Below, one piece after another: positions 9,217 through 18,301 of a stretch of 64,000 nucleotides of DNA. Under the pieces are notes generated by a model. The model was not told where the DNA came from, searched no databases, and saw nothing but the letters and a program-made list of their open reading frames with translations. A program made the translations under genes and the position numbers. This stretch comes from Candidatus Coprousia avicola (GTDB lineage Bacteria > Actinomycetota > Coriobacteriia > Coriobacteriales > Coriobacteriaceae): the NCBI GenBank assembly GCA_018715125.1, contig DVMF01000041.1, positions 27,885 to 91,884 of the forward strand, in the 5' to 3' direction. Within the stretch, counting starts at the first letter, position 1. Every line of letters starts with the position of its first letter.

Positions 9217-9234
9217 AAGACCTCCTCAGGTCTT
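9217..9234 (-). promoter_or_regulatory. Hairpin enclosing the ribosome-binding site of the PTS gene
   Basis: On the minus strand AAGACCT-GAGG-AGGTCTT lies directly against the ATG at 9216. The 7-bp stem takes up part of the AGGAGG ribosome site, so translation could be lowered when the stem forms. I see no terminator or typical ribonucleic antiterminator (RAT) sequence in the 112-base gap. Confidence 0.4.
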
Positions 9235-9328
9235 GGTGCACCGCGCGTGCGGTGCGAAACGTAAACACCGTCGCCCGGCCGCGGGCGCCACGCGCCGTGC
9301 GGCCTCAGGCCGGTTTACCTGCGCCCCC

Positions 9329-10189
9329 TTAAGCGGACGCCTCGTGGCGAGTCCTCCCCACGCGCACGATGTGCAGCAGCAGATAGAGCTTCTCGCTATC
9401 TGAAAGCTCCGCGCCGCACCGCTCGCGCAACAGAGCGCACGCCTCATCCAGACACTCTCCGGACCGATGCACCTGCTCTCGCATCGCTTCGTACATGCCC
9501 GGCGCGGACTCGGTAAGATGCTCACCCGTGCGCAGGCGCTGCAGCAGATAGCGCACGTGCGTCGCGAAGCGAGCGTATTCGAAGCCCTGCCGGTCGACGG
9601 TTATGCCGTACCTCCTCTCGATAATCCGAGCGATGTCCTCGATCAGCGCATCGTCTTCGCGGGCGAGATCGGTACCACCGTCCGCGCCCTCGGGAGTGCT
9701 CATGGCGTTTATCAGGCACATGGCGATGCCCACGGCCTCGGATGAGGGGAGCTCGACGTTGAGGTCGCGCGAAATCTGCGCGACGGCGCGGCGGCCGAGC
9801 GCGAGCTCCACGGGATAGAGCTGATTCACGTCGTATGCGAGCGGCATCACAACGGAGATGCCGTGGCGATGGCGTTCGAGCGCAAACGAGATGTGGTCGG
9901 CGAGCGCCAGCGCCACATTGGGCGAGAGCTCGTACGGCAGCTCGTTGCGCGCATCGTCCGCAAGGTCGGCGGCGAGCGAGAGCACCTGCGGTTTGATCTC
10001 GTCAAGCAGCTGCAGGTAATGGTCGTCGATATCGTAAAAGGTGCGCTCGATGGCCTTCAGCGGAAGCTCGTCGGAGTCTTTGGGGAGCGCAAACGCGATG
10101 CCCTTGCCAAACGCCACGACCTGTCGGCCGGACGAATCGACGCACATCACCGCGTTATTGTTGAGTCGTTTGAGAACCTTCACGAGCAT
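9329..10189 (-). CDS. BglG/LicT-family transcriptional antiterminator
   Basis: A 286-residue protein, close to the roughly 280 of LicT/BglG. Residues 1-60 are the RNA-binding CAT domain (VKVLKRLNNNAVMC, then GKGIAFALPKDSDEL). PRD1 (about 65-170) and PRD2 (about 175-286) follow, with conserved histidines in NALADHISFALERH-like and LLHIVRV segments. Family members bind a RAT hairpin in nascent RNA and prevent termination when the PTS substrate is present; EII and HPr phosphorylate the PRDs. The ATG at 10189 is chosen because it begins the CAT domain; an in-frame ATG at 10261 would add a 24-residue basic stretch foreign to the family. It lies upstream of the PTS gene it most likely controls. Confidence 0.9.
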   Translation of the reverse strand: MLVKVLKRLNNNAVMCVDSSGRQVVAFGKGIAFALPKDSDELPLKAIERTFYDIDDHYLQLLDEIKPQVLSLAADLADDARNELPYELSPNVALALADHISFALERHRHGISVVMPLAYDVNQLYPVELALGRRAVAQISRDLNVELPSSEAVGIAMCLINAMSTPEGADGGTDLAREDDALIEDIARIIERRYGITVDRQGFEYARFATHVRYLLQRLRTGEHLTESAPGMYEAMREQVHRSGECLDEACALLRERCGAELSDSEKLYLLLHIVRVGRTRHEASA

Positions 10190-10313
10190 CGCCCCTCGAG
10201 CAGACCATTCATATGCGGGCACTACCACCTGCCGACGCCGCCGGGGCGCCTTGTCTGCCAATCCGCTCGCTCATGCCTCGTGAAGAGTCGCACGCAAGTC
10301 AAATAGCCAAGTT

Positions 10314-10342
10314 ATTGTAGGATGCACGGGCACCTTTCGCAA
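10314..10342 (-). promoter_or_regulatory. Promoter of the antiterminator gene
   Basis: On the minus strand TTGCGA (10337-10342), a 17-base spacer and TACAAT (10314-10319) make a good housekeeping promoter. It gives a leader of about 120 bases before the ATG at 10189. The gene-free stretch 10190-10504 contains this promoter and the terminator at 10411. Confidence 0.7.
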
Positions 10343-10410
10343 ACGGTTCACGGCGAGCGGCTGCTCTGCGCCTGCAAACGGCTGCATGTTTGTCCCTCAA
10401 AGAGTGCGGA

Positions 10411-10440
10411 CCCCTCCCGCTCGCCATCGAGCGGGAGGGG
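10411..10440 (-). terminator. Strong hairpin after the ROK kinase gene
   Basis: A perfect 13-bp inverted repeat with a four-base loop (CCCCTCCCGCTCG / CGAGCGGGAGGGG) lies 65 bases after the ROK stop codon. A U-rich tract is not evident right after it. It separates the ROK gene from the antiterminator promoter. Confidence 0.65.
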
Positions 10441-10504
10441 CCGAGAACGCTATCCGTATGCAGCCGAAGCGCGGCACGCGCCCGCCTGCGCGCGACGGGG
10501 CGCC

Positions 10505-11425
10505 TTACGCCTCGACGAGGCGCTTGGCCTCGAGCACGGCGCCGTAGATGTTGGCGTCGTTGCCGAGCTGCGCCCGCTTGATAACCGGACGGGGGAAGCC
10601 CGCGAGCATACCCGTGAATCCGCCCAGCGCCGTGTCCATCTGACGCTCGAGCGCCTCGAAGAGCTCCGGATGGCAGCTGATGCCGCCTCCGATGGCGAAC
10701 ACCTCCGGATCCAAGACCGCCTGCAGGTTGATGAGCCAGTTGTCGAACGCGAGTGCGTAGCGGTCAAGACCCGCCTGGGCCTCCTTGTCACCGTCCTCGA
10801 TCCACTTGAAGAAGATGCGCCCGTCAACGGCCTCGTCCACCTCCTGGCCCTTCTCGGCAAAGATGTAGGCGCGCAGGGCCTTCCAGCTCGCCGTGTTGGC
10901 CCAGATGTTCTCGAAGGCGACGGGCTGGTTGCAGTTGTTGTTCAAGAAGCTGAACTCGCCCGCAAAGCAGTGTGCGCCGCGCAGGGCCTTGCCATCGATG
11001 ACGATGCCGCCCGCGATGCCCGTGCCGATGCCGATGGTCACGCCAAAGCGCGTGCCCTTGAGGGCGCCGGCGGCGTACTCGCCCAGCGCCGCGCACTTGC
11101 CGTCGTTGTTGACCGCGACGGGCATGCCAAAGCGCTCGCGCATGATCTTTGCGAGCGGGCACTGGTCCATGTAGGTGAGGGCGCCTCCGCGGTGCACGGT
11201 GCCGTCCGGGTCGTCCTCCATGATGGAGCCCGGCACGCTCATGCCGATGGCGGCCACCTGGTCGCGGTACGGCTCGACGAGCGAGGCGAAGGCGTCGACC
11301 GCCTCGTCCGCCGACGAGAAGTCCGTCTTGATGGACCCGCGCTCCCCTACAAAGTGGAAGTCCTCATCCATGATGGCCCACTTGACCTCGGTGCCACCCA
11401 CGTCGATGCCGAAGAACTGCTTCAT
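10505..11425 (-). CDS. ROK-family sugar kinase
   Basis: A 306-residue ROK kinase. The N-terminal phosphate-binding loop is GIDVGGTEVKWA; the catalytic aspartate is in VAVNNDGKCAALGE, followed by GVTIGIGTGIAGG. The usual CxCGxxGC zinc motif of the family is absent: the matching region reads HCFAGEFSFLNNN. Zinc-less ROK kinases include the beta-glucoside kinase BglK branch, so a glucokinase-like or beta-glucoside kinase role is likely. The kinase domain is complete with no DNA-binding HTH, so this is an enzyme and not a ROK repressor. The neighbouring BglG antiterminator and PTS permease support a role in beta-glucoside or glucose metabolism. Confidence 0.85.
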   Translation of the reverse strand: MKQFFGIDVGGTEVKWAIMDEDFHFVGERGSIKTDFSSADEAVDAFASLVEPYRDQVAAIGMSVPGSIMEDDPDGTVHRGGALTYMDQCPLAKIMRERFGMPVAVNNDGKCAALGEYAAGALKGTRFGVTIGIGTGIAGGIVIDGKALRGAHCFAGEFSFLNNNCNQPVAFENIWANTASWKALRAYIFAEKGQEVDEAVDGRIFFKWIEDGDKEAQAGLDRYALAFDNWLINLQAVLDPEVFAIGGGISCHPELFEALERQMDTALGGFTGMLAGFPRPVIKRAQLGNDANIYGAVLEAKRLVEA

Positions 11426-11587
11426 CTGTTGCTCCTCAAAAAAACGGGTACTTCATAGCTGGCGGACGATGACGCATGCCGCCCGATACGTGACGAGCAC
11501 GCTCGCCCCGGGCGACGGGGCCCTACATCCACCTCTTAGGGTATGCCCCCTCCCCTTCCCTTCATCGCCTGAAAAGAAAAGATGCGA

Positions 11588-11612
11588 GGTTAATCGGGGA
11601 ACGGTATTAACC
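11588..11612. promoter_or_regulatory. Inverted repeat GGTTAAT-N11-ATTAACC
   Basis: A perfect 7-bp inverted repeat in the 266-base gap between the ROK gene and the GH78 gene, about 160 bases upstream of the ROK start. It could be an operator for the kinase gene. Closer to the GH78 stop, GTGGGCGG and CCGCCCAC (about 11626-11670) could form a weak terminator stem. Neither is confirmed. Confidence 0.3.
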
Positions 11613-11691
11613 GCCGGGCGCGGTGTGGGCGGAGGGGCGTCTCCCGCCCAAGCAATCAAACCGCCCACAACCGCCTTGGGGGGGTGCGCTC

Positions 11692-13953
11692 CTACGCGGC
11701 GCAACCGAAGCGGTGCGTGCCGCCCGCCACCTCGAGCGTCGTGCCGTCGGGCAGCACTACGTCGGCCATAACACCGTCCGGTACGGTGCATTCGAGGTCA
11801 AAGCGGCCGTCCTCGCAGCGCCAGAACACCTCGATGCGCCCTTGCACCGACTCGTAGGCACAGCGCGCCCACGTGATGCCCTCGCCTGGGCGCGGGGCGA
11901 TGCGCACGCGCGCATAACCCGGCTCCGCCGCGGAGATGCCGCCGATGACCTGGTAGATCCAGTCGCACACCGCACCGAGCGCGTAGTGGTTGAAGCTCGT
12001 CATATCGCCGGGGTTGATGGAGCCGTCGGGCAGCATCGAATCCCAGCGCTCCCACGTGGTGGTCGCGCCCATGCGCACCGGGTAGAGCCAGCTGGGGCAC
12101 GTATCCTCAAGAAGCAGCCGGTAGGCCTCCTCCACATGGCCGTTCTCAGAAAGCGCCCACGTTACATACGGCGTGCCGGCAAAGCCCGTCGACACGGTGT
12201 AGCCGCTCTCGCGCACGAGCTCGGCCAGACGGTTAGCCGCTGGCTGCACCTCATCGGCCTCGAAGAGCCCGAAGTGGAGCGCCAGCGCATACGCGGCAAC
12301 AGCATCCGACGTCAGGCGGCCGCCCTCGAGCACGTACGCCTTGCGGAACGCCGCGCGCGAGCGGTCGGCGAGCTCGTGCCAATGTGCCTCGTCATCTGTC
12401 CTGCCCAAGATGTGCGCGGCCTCGGCGGCGATGCGGGAGCTCCGGCAGAGGCATGCCTGCGCGATGAGGTACTTGTCGGTCTTGCCGTCCATCGGCGCCT
12501 CGGGCGGCGCCGCCGGATCGAGCCAGTCGCCCAGCTGCAGGCCCGTGTCCCACAGGCCCGTCGGCGAGAGGCGCCCCTCAACGGCGCGCAGGTGCATCCC
12601 CATGGCGGGATACTGCGCCGCGAGTGCGCCCCGATCGCCGTACGCCTGCCAGAGCGTCCACGGCACCCAGCAGCAGGCGTCTCCCCACAGCGCGAGCTCG
12701 CCCACCGTCTTCCAGAAGTGGTCGCTGTACTTCACCACGTCGGGCGCCACCACGGGCACGCAGCTGAGCTCGTTGTGCGCCGTCTCGGCCATGAGCGTCT
12801 GCATCCAATCGCCCAAGAAGGCGGAGCAGTCGTATTGGAAGGCGGCCGTGGGGGCAAACACCGCGATGTCGCCCGTCCAGCCCATGCGCTCGTCGCGCTG
12901 CGGGCAGTCGGTGGGGATGCTCACAAAGTTATCGCGCTGGCTCCAGAGCGTGTTGGACACGAGCTTGTTGACATCGTCGTTGGAGCAGGTGAACCAGCCG
13001 GTGCGCGCGAGGTCGGAGCTTATGGCGATGCCCTCGATGGCGTCGGGGGAAAGCTCGCCCGGCCAACCGGTGACCTCGGCATAGCGGAAGCCGTGGAACG
13101 TCATCGTAGGCTCAAACACGTCGTCGCCGCCGGAGAGGATAAAGGTGTCGGTCGCTTTGGCTGCGCGAAGGGGGCGCACGCCGAGCTCGTCCGCCTCGAG
13201 CACCTCGGCATGGCGGACGACCACCTCGGTGCCCGCGGGGCCCGAGACATGCACGCGCGTCCAGCCCACGATGTTCTGCCCAAAGTCGACAAGCGTCTTG
13301 CCCGCCGGGCTCGTCCAGATGCGCACCGGGCGGAGCGTCTCGACACGCCGCACCGGAGGCATCGCCTGATCGTACAGCGTGGAGGGGTTGAAGGCGACCT
13401 CGCGCACCGCGAGCTTCTCGGCGCGCGGCGCGATCCGGGCATCGATGGTCTCGCCGTTGTAGAGCGAGTTTTCCACCACGGGCGTCGCGTAGGCCTGCGC
13501 CGTGCCATCGGCCGCCGTCAGGGCCACCTGCCGCGAGCCGTCGGCGTACGCGATCTCGAGCGCTCCGATAAAGCCGAGCTCCTGGCCGTAGTCGATCTTC
13601 ATGAGGTCGAAGCCGAGCGCGCCGCGCCACCAGCCGTTGCCCAAAACGACCGAGATCTGCGCCGCGCGGCCGCCCGCGCGCACGAGCTCGGTCACGTCAT
13701 ACTCCTGCACGGGAAGGCGCCATTCGTACGCCGTCCAACCGGGGCTCAGCACCGCGTCGCTCACGGGGCACCCGTTGATGCTCGCCTCGTATATACCGTG
13801 CGCCGTCGCCACCAGGCGCGCCGAGACGACCGCCGTCGCCGGCCCCTCCAGTGCCACGTCGCACGTGAGCTCGATCGCCTGACCGCGCGGCGCATCCGCA
13901 CCGATCATCTGCGCGCCGGCGAGCAGCTCGGTTGCCGAAACCTGTTCTGCCAT
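11692..13953 (-). CDS. Alpha-L-rhamnosidase, GH78
   Basis: A 753-residue GH78 enzyme that inverts and hydrolyses terminal alpha-L-rhamnosides. The N-terminal beta domains (1-300) contain YEASINGCPVSD and LGNGWWRG; the (alpha/alpha)6 barrel carries the catalytic-acid signature DCPQRDERMGWTGD (about 349-362) and the second acidic motif TTTWERWDS (about 634-642) followed by SFNHYALG. It is shorter than many GH78 proteins (about 900) because it lacks extra N-terminal binding domains. No signal peptide is present, so it is probably cytoplasmic. GGAGGG precedes the ATG at 13953. It is the third gene of a minus-strand operon after the GPH symporter and the DUF5605 glycosidase. Confidence 0.9.
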   Translation of the reverse strand: MAEQVSATELLAGAQMIGADAPRGQAIELTCDVALEGPATAVVSARLVATAHGIYEASINGCPVSDAVLSPGWTAYEWRLPVQEYDVTELVRAGGRAAQISVVLGNGWWRGALGFDLMKIDYGQELGFIGALEIAYADGSRQVALTAADGTAQAYATPVVENSLYNGETIDARIAPRAEKLAVREVAFNPSTLYDQAMPPVRRVETLRPVRIWTSPAGKTLVDFGQNIVGWTRVHVSGPAGTEVVVRHAEVLEADELGVRPLRAAKATDTFILSGGDDVFEPTMTFHGFRYAEVTGWPGELSPDAIEGIAISSDLARTGWFTCSNDDVNKLVSNTLWSQRDNFVSIPTDCPQRDERMGWTGDIAVFAPTAAFQYDCSAFLGDWMQTLMAETAHNELSCVPVVAPDVVKYSDHFWKTVGELALWGDACCWVPWTLWQAYGDRGALAAQYPAMGMHLRAVEGRLSPTGLWDTGLQLGDWLDPAAPPEAPMDGKTDKYLIAQACLCRSSRIAAEAAHILGRTDDEAHWHELADRSRAAFRKAYVLEGGRLTSDAVAAYALALHFGLFEADEVQPAANRLAELVRESGYTVSTGFAGTPYVTWALSENGHVEEAYRLLLEDTCPSWLYPVRMGATTTWERWDSMLPDGSINPGDMTSFNHYALGAVCDWIYQVIGGISAAEPGYARVRIAPRPGEGITWARCAYESVQGRIEVFWRCEDGRFDLECTVPDGVMADVVLPDGTTLEVAGGTHRFGCAA

Positions 13954-14082
13954 GCTATCGCCCTCCTCAGGCCCTGCGCGCGGCCCCGCGCGCTCGTCTT
14001 TTCCAACACCCCGCCGCACAGCCCGGGCGGCCCGGACGCCTTTGCCGGACCACCCCGCACTGCGCCGCGGGGTCTCACGCCT

Positions 14083-15621
14083 CTACGCGGCGGCCTCGAC
14101 CGCCTTGATGTGCAGCAGCATGTACTGACGGCTCGGCAGCTCCACGCGCACCTGGCCCGTGTACGTGCCGGGCAGCGTCTCCACTGTCATGTTCCAGGTG
14201 TCCACCACATCGATGGTGTACTCCTTGCCCTCGGGCAGCGTAAGCTCGCGGTACGCCGGACGGAAGAAGCCAAAGTACATCACGACGTCGTCGGTACCCT
14301 CGCTCCAGTTGTTGGCCATGCAGGCGATGTCCCAGTTCATGGTGCCCAGGCAGAACCCGCGGTCGTACGGCACGAGGTCCATGTCCTCCGGCAGGCTCTC
14401 CATAAACGCGCGGCAGAAGGCGATGCGCTCGGGGCTCTCGCCGTACAGCTTGCCGCCGTGCGCCCACCAGATCTTGGGGCCGCGGTCCACGTAGGTCTCG
14501 CCATGGGTGACGTACCCGCCGCGCAGGCACCCCTCCCAGAAGCGGCGCACCTCCTCCTGGGCGGTCAGGTTGCCCCAACCCCAGGTGACGTTGCCCTCAT
14601 AGCCGACCTCGTCCACCAGCACCGGCTTGTGGTACTGCTCGCGCAGCTCCGTCACGCACTCCGCCGTCTTCTGCAGATCGCAGCGCTGCCAGCTCACATG
14701 CGTGATCCACGGGTGGCTGTGATCGAAGATCGTACGGCAGTTGTGGATGCTCCGCAGGTGGCCGTACGGGTCGTTTGCCATAACGATGCGGGCGTACGAG
14801 TCCCAGTCCTCCACCGACTTCCACGGCATGAGGTCGAACTCGTTGGCGAGGCTCCACCAGACGTTGCGGAAGGCGCTGTAGCGCCGCGCCACGTACGCGA
14901 GATAGAACGCATCCTCCTCGCGCGTCATCTTCGAGAAGCCCCACTCCGGCTTGTCGTAGGGGTGGAGCAAGATGATGTCCGCCTGGATGCCGAGCTCGTC
15001 GAGCTGAGCGAGGCGATGGTCGAGGTTCTCCCAGAACGGCTCAAAGAACCGCGTGTGGTCAAAGCCGTCCTTAAGCGAGCCCTCAAAGGCGTACATGGCC
15101 GGATCATCGGTGTTGAAGTCGTAGAACTTGGGGAAGATGCACATGCGGATCTTGTTGAAGGGCGCCGCCGCGAGGGTCTTGACCGTCTCGTCCTGGCACT
15201 CCGGCTCCTGGTTGGTCCACGCGTAGGCCGTCGTGCCAAACGGCAGGAAACGCGTGCCGTCCTCGTAGGAGAACGTGTTGTCGCCGCGCGTGTCAAAGGG
15301 CACGTCGCTCCGCTTGACATCCTTTGTCAGCAGCACGCGGCCGTGGTTGCCCTCGGATGCCGGAGTGACCTCGACTTCGCCCGTGATACCCGCGAGCGCC
15401 GGGTCGTTGGAGGAGGTGCGGTAGGTCCAGGTTCCGGCGGAGCGGGGCATGAAGCGGATGCCGTAGCGACCCGCACCGCGGTAAAAGCCGCGCACCTCGA
15501 CGGCGTCCGTGCCATCGGCGCGCTCAAACTGCGCCGTCAACGTGATATCGACATAGGGGTTGCCCTCAGAGGTTCCCTCAAGCACCAGATCGAGCACGCG
15601 GTACTGTTCAACAGTCTGCAT
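14083..15621 (-). CDS. Glycosidase with DUF5060, DUF4038-like barrel and DUF5605
   Basis: A 512-residue enzyme. An N-terminal beta sandwich of the DUF5060 type (about 1-85, RFMPRSAGTWTY) leads to a clan-A-like TIM barrel (about 100-420) with the probable acid/base Glu in WWSLANEFDLMPW and nucleophile Glu in VLVDEVGYEG. A C-terminal DUF5605 beta domain completes it. Neighbours are GH78 and a GPH symporter in one operon, so it probably trims a rhamnose-containing oligosaccharide. There is no signal peptide. The start at 15621 has GAAAGGAG upstream; upstream codons in frame have no ribosome site. The exact linkage cut is unknown. Confidence 0.75.
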   Translation of the reverse strand: MQTVEQYRVLDLVLEGTSEGNPYVDITLTAQFERADGTDAVEVRGFYRGAGRYGIRFMPRSAGTWTYRTSSNDPALAGITGEVEVTPASEGNHGRVLLTKDVKRSDVPFDTRGDNTFSYEDGTRFLPFGTTAYAWTNQEPECQDETVKTLAAAPFNKIRMCIFPKFYDFNTDDPAMYAFEGSLKDGFDHTRFFEPFWENLDHRLAQLDELGIQADIILLHPYDKPEWGFSKMTREEDAFYLAYVARRYSAFRNVWWSLANEFDLMPWKSVEDWDSYARIVMANDPYGHLRSIHNCRTIFDHSHPWITHVSWQRCDLQKTAECVTELREQYHKPVLVDEVGYEGNVTWGWGNLTAQEEVRRFWEGCLRGGYVTHGETYVDRGPKIWWAHGGKLYGESPERIAFCRAFMESLPEDMDLVPYDRGFCLGTMNWDIACMANNWSEGTDDVVMYFGFFRPAYRELTLPEGKEYTIDVVDTWNMTVETLPGTYTGQVRVELPSRQYMLLHIKAVEAAA

Positions 15622-15729
15622 GGACTGCTCCTTTCTTTGCACATCCGGTATAGCAAGCGGGCACGTCGGCACGTCCGGAACCCGGAGCAACCGGCGTGCC
15701 CGCAACGCCTGCGCCAAGCGCGGCGGAAC

Positions 15730-17013
15730 TTACTTGACCTTCTTCACCATCATAATGAAGACGACGCCGCCCAAGATAAGCGCGATGGCGACCGGGAACG
15801 TCAGGAAGTACGAACCGGTCGAGGCGACGATCGCCGAGGTGACGGCGGGGGCGACGGCCTGGCCCAAGGTGTTGGCGAGGTTCTGGATGCCCATGTCCTT
15901 GCCGGCCTCCTCCTTGGAGGGCAGGACGTCGACGTTCAGGGCCTGATCGACGGCGGAGTAGATGCCGTAGCCAAAGCCGGAGAGCGCAGCGAAGATATAC
16001 ATGCTCTCGGCGGTGCGTATGAGCCACGGAGCCGCGAAGGCGATGCAGATGATAAGGGAGGACACGGCGATGAGCGGCTTGCGGCGACCGATCTTGTCGG
16101 AGATGACGCCCGAGATGAGCGAGGTCACGAGCGACACGACCATGATGATGACCGACATGGTGGAGAGCACCGCGGCGGCGTTGACGTCGTCAAGACCGAT
16201 GTAGCGCTGCAGGATGTAGAGCTGATAGCCGGTGATGACGAAGTAACCGAAGATGAAGAGCAGGCGGCCGACGAGGGCGACGTAGAAGTCGCGGCAGTTC
16301 TTGGTGGGCGGCACGAAACTCTTGAGCAGGCGAACGATGCTGAAGGCCTCTCCCGAGGTCTCGTCCTTAGCGGACTTCTCGCGCGGCCAGATGAGGAGCA
16401 CGATGATGCCCGTGAAGAGCCAGGAGACGGTGCCAAAGAGGAAGCCGGGGATGGGGTTGGTGATGAAGGCGGAGCCGATGATGGTGCCGAGGGACTGACC
16501 GCAGGTGGCGCCGGCGCCGTAGAAGGCGGAGATGGTGCCGCGGCGGTTCAGGGGCACGCGGTCGGAGAGGACGGCCACAGCGGGCGCGAGCATGCAGTTC
16601 AGACCGACCTGGAGCGCGGACCAGCCGATGACGATACCCGAGACGGTCGTCTGCACCGAGGTGAACCAGAAGGCCGCACCGGTAAAGATACCGCCGATGG
16701 CGATCCAGGGCGAGCGGCGGCCAAAACGCGAATGGCACGCATCGGAAAGGGCGCCGAAGACGAGGTTGGAGATGAGCGCGAAGATGCTGCCCGCAGCCTG
16801 CATGGAGCCGAGGACGGCCTCGGAGTTTCCGGGGAACAGATCGTTGAAGCGCTGCGGAAGCAGGACCGCAGAGCCGATGGTGCCGGACATCATCCACATA
16901 ACGCCGAAGATGATGAAGCCGATGCAGAACCGGTAGAACGTGGACTTGGACATCGGCTTGCCGGTGTCAGGTGCGATGGTGTTGGGATCCACCGCTGCTG
17001 TGGCGTTGGCCAT
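15730..17013 (-). CDS. Sugar:cation symporter, MFS/GPH family
   Basis: A 427-residue integral membrane protein with about 12 hydrophobic segments. The loop after helices 2-3 reads DACHSRFGRRSPWIAIG, a motif typical of glycoside-pentoside-hexuronide:cation symporters and related MFS proteins; the central loop contains ISDKIGRRKPLI. It should import an oligosaccharide or glycoside without phosphorylating it. GGAGGG precedes the ATG at 17013. It is the first gene of the operon with the DUF5605 glycosidase and GH78, divergent from the TetR gene. A rhamnoside substrate is inferred from context. Confidence 0.85.
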   Translation of the reverse strand: MANATAAVDPNTIAPDTGKPMSKSTFYRFCIGFIIFGVMWMMSGTIGSAVLLPQRFNDLFPGNSEAVLGSMQAAGSIFALISNLVFGALSDACHSRFGRRSPWIAIGGIFTGAAFWFTSVQTTVSGIVIGWSALQVGLNCMLAPAVAVLSDRVPLNRRGTISAFYGAGATCGQSLGTIIGSAFITNPIPGFLFGTVSWLFTGIIVLLIWPREKSAKDETSGEAFSIVRLLKSFVPPTKNCRDFYVALVGRLLFIFGYFVITGYQLYILQRYIGLDDVNAAAVLSTMSVIIMVVSLVTSLISGVISDKIGRRKPLIAVSSLIICIAFAAPWLIRTAESMYIFAALSGFGYGIYSAVDQALNVDVLPSKEEAGKDMGIQNLANTLGQAVAPAVTSAIVASTGSYFLTFPVAIALILGGVVFIMMVKKVK

Positions 17014-17128
17014 AGCCTCTCCCTCCTTCGGGCGGGCACGCTGCCCGCGTTGCGCGAGAGACGGGCGGGGCGGCACACGGCGAGGGGACGCGCTGCGTGC
17101 CGTCCCTCCCTCTCTCACAGGAACACTG

Positions 17129-17152
17129 ATTACTTACTAACTAGTAAGTAAT
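17129..17152. promoter_or_regulatory. Operator, perfect 10-bp inverted repeat
   Basis: ATTACTTACT-AACT-AGTAAGTAAT, 116 bases upstream of the symporter start codon, in the divergent gap facing the TetR gene. A long, symmetrical site of this kind fits TetR-family binding. Confidence 0.7.
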
Positions 17153-17227
17153 TTCGTCTGCGATTATGCACCGCAAAGGGCAGACCGTCCGCCCCTCTGC
17201 GGTGAACGGTCGCGTTCTGTCGGTTAA

Positions 17228-17289
17228 TGGTTAGTAACCAGTAATAACTTGGGGAGGTGCTACCCTTTTCATAAACGGTTCTTAACCGT
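17228..17289. promoter_or_regulatory. Two further palindromes before the TetR gene
   Basis: TGGTT-AGT-AACCA (17228-17240) and ACGGTT-CTT-AACCGT (17275-17289) are perfect inverted repeats with three-base centres, the second 29 bases before the TetR start codon. They share GGTT/AACC arms and may be autoregulatory sites, separate in sequence from the site at 17129. The 304-base gap 17014-17317 holds only these sites. Confidence 0.45.
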
Positions 17290-17317
17290 ACTCAAACGAC
17301 CGTAAGGACTGACGCCT

Positions 17318-17959
17318 ATGGCAGACCTGAAAAAACAGCCGGTCATCGCGGCGAAGAAGCGCAGCCAGGCGGCCGAGGACCGCCTGCATGAGATTGTGCT
17401 CGCCGCTGTCGATATCATCAATGAGCGCGGCTACAACGGCATGTCGCTGCAAGCCGTCGCCAACCGTGTAGGCATCACGCAGGCAGGTGTCCTGCATTAT
17501 GTGGGTAACAAGGAGGGCCTGCTCTTTGAGGTTATCGAGCACTATTACGACCGCTCGAGCACAGCAGAGGACTATCTCTCGCTTTTTAAGGTGGGCGGCC
17601 CGTTTGCGGGCAAGCGCCCCAAGATCCCCGAGTACATGCGCCTTCTGGTGGCAGAAAACGCGCACCAGCCCGAGATGGTCATGCTCTTTCAGATGCTCAA
17701 CACCGAGGCCATCTCCAAGACGCACCCCGCGCACGCCTACTTTACGGACCGTACCCGACGGGCCACCGAGCGCGACAAGCATGTTTGGAGCGTGCCTGCG
17801 GGCGTCGACCCACAGCTCACGCTCTCGGTGGCACTTGCCGCGATGTACGGCCTCGAGGGCCGCTGGCTCGCACGTCCCGACGAGATCGACTACGAAGCCG
17901 AGTGGGCGCGTTTTGAGGACGTGCTCTTTCCCCTGCCGCTGTGGGAGGGGTATCGCTAA
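17318..17959 (+). CDS. TetR-family transcriptional regulator
   Basis: A 213-residue regulator. The N-terminal HTH (about residues 18-65: AVDIINERGYNGMSLQAVANRVGITQAGVLHYVGNKE, given here as its parts AVDIINERGY and GITQAGVLHYV) is a good TetR match; the C-terminal ligand domain (about 75-213) is not recognisable. It is divergent from the symporter/DUF5605/GH78 operon, and three palindromes lie between, so it probably represses that operon until a sugar or aglycone is bound. Confidence 0.85.
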   Translation: MADLKKQPVIAAKKRSQAAEDRLHEIVLAAVDIINERGYNGMSLQAVANRVGITQAGVLHYVGNKEGLLFEVIEHYYDRSSTAEDYLSLFKVGGPFAGKRPKIPEYMRLLVAENAHQPEMVMLFQMLNTEAISKTHPAHAYFTDRTRRATERDKHVWSVPAGVDPQLTLSVALAAMYGLEGRWLARPDEIDYEAEWARFEDVLFPLPLWEGYR

Positions 17960-18069
17960 GGGCGCTGCGAGGGGGATATCGCTAGAAGCAACCAAAAAAG
18001 CGCACGTCAGGGACGATCGCGGGGCGGCTGTGCCACCCCGCTTCATGCTACCCCACGAGCAATGTTCAT

Positions 18070-18189
18070 CAAGGTAAGGAATTCACGTCGTCCCGCAAAG
18101 CAGGCACTTTATAGGCACATTTTCTACCTGCAGGTTTAATGCGGGCAAGTCCGTGCTGCTTGCCAAAGTTTCTGGAATTCCTTACCTTG
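18070..18189. repeat. 120-base element bounded by perfect 15-bp inverted repeats
   Basis: CAAGGTAAGGAATTC at 18070-18084 is the exact inverse of 18175-18189. Inside are nested pairings: CCCGCA near 18092 with TGCGGG near 18141, and GGCAAG with CTTGCC around 18144-18164. The gene-free stretch is 17960-18301. The element could be a small non-autonomous mobile element or a structured RNA; no second copy is seen in the window. Confidence 0.6.
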
Positions 18190-18301
18190 GCGCATGTTTC
18201 ACCACGGTGCTATGCCCCTAGCGCCGAAACATGAACAGATGCGGCACATTCCGTCGCCAGATCAGGCGAATCGCCATGACCTGGCGACAAGCCCGCGCCC
18301 G

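Noticed and set aside
10190-10313. Antiterminator RAT sequence in the leader of the BglG-type gene
   Set aside because: GGATTG occurs near 10260, but the rest does not fold like a RAT and no terminator with a U-tract overlaps it.
11623-17151. Very long open frame on the plus strand opposite the GH78, DUF5605 and symporter genes
   Set aside because: High GC and codon bias of the true minus-strand genes leave the antisense frame open. The predicted protein is Arg/His-rich with no domain, and the minus-strand genes have clear families and ribosome sites.
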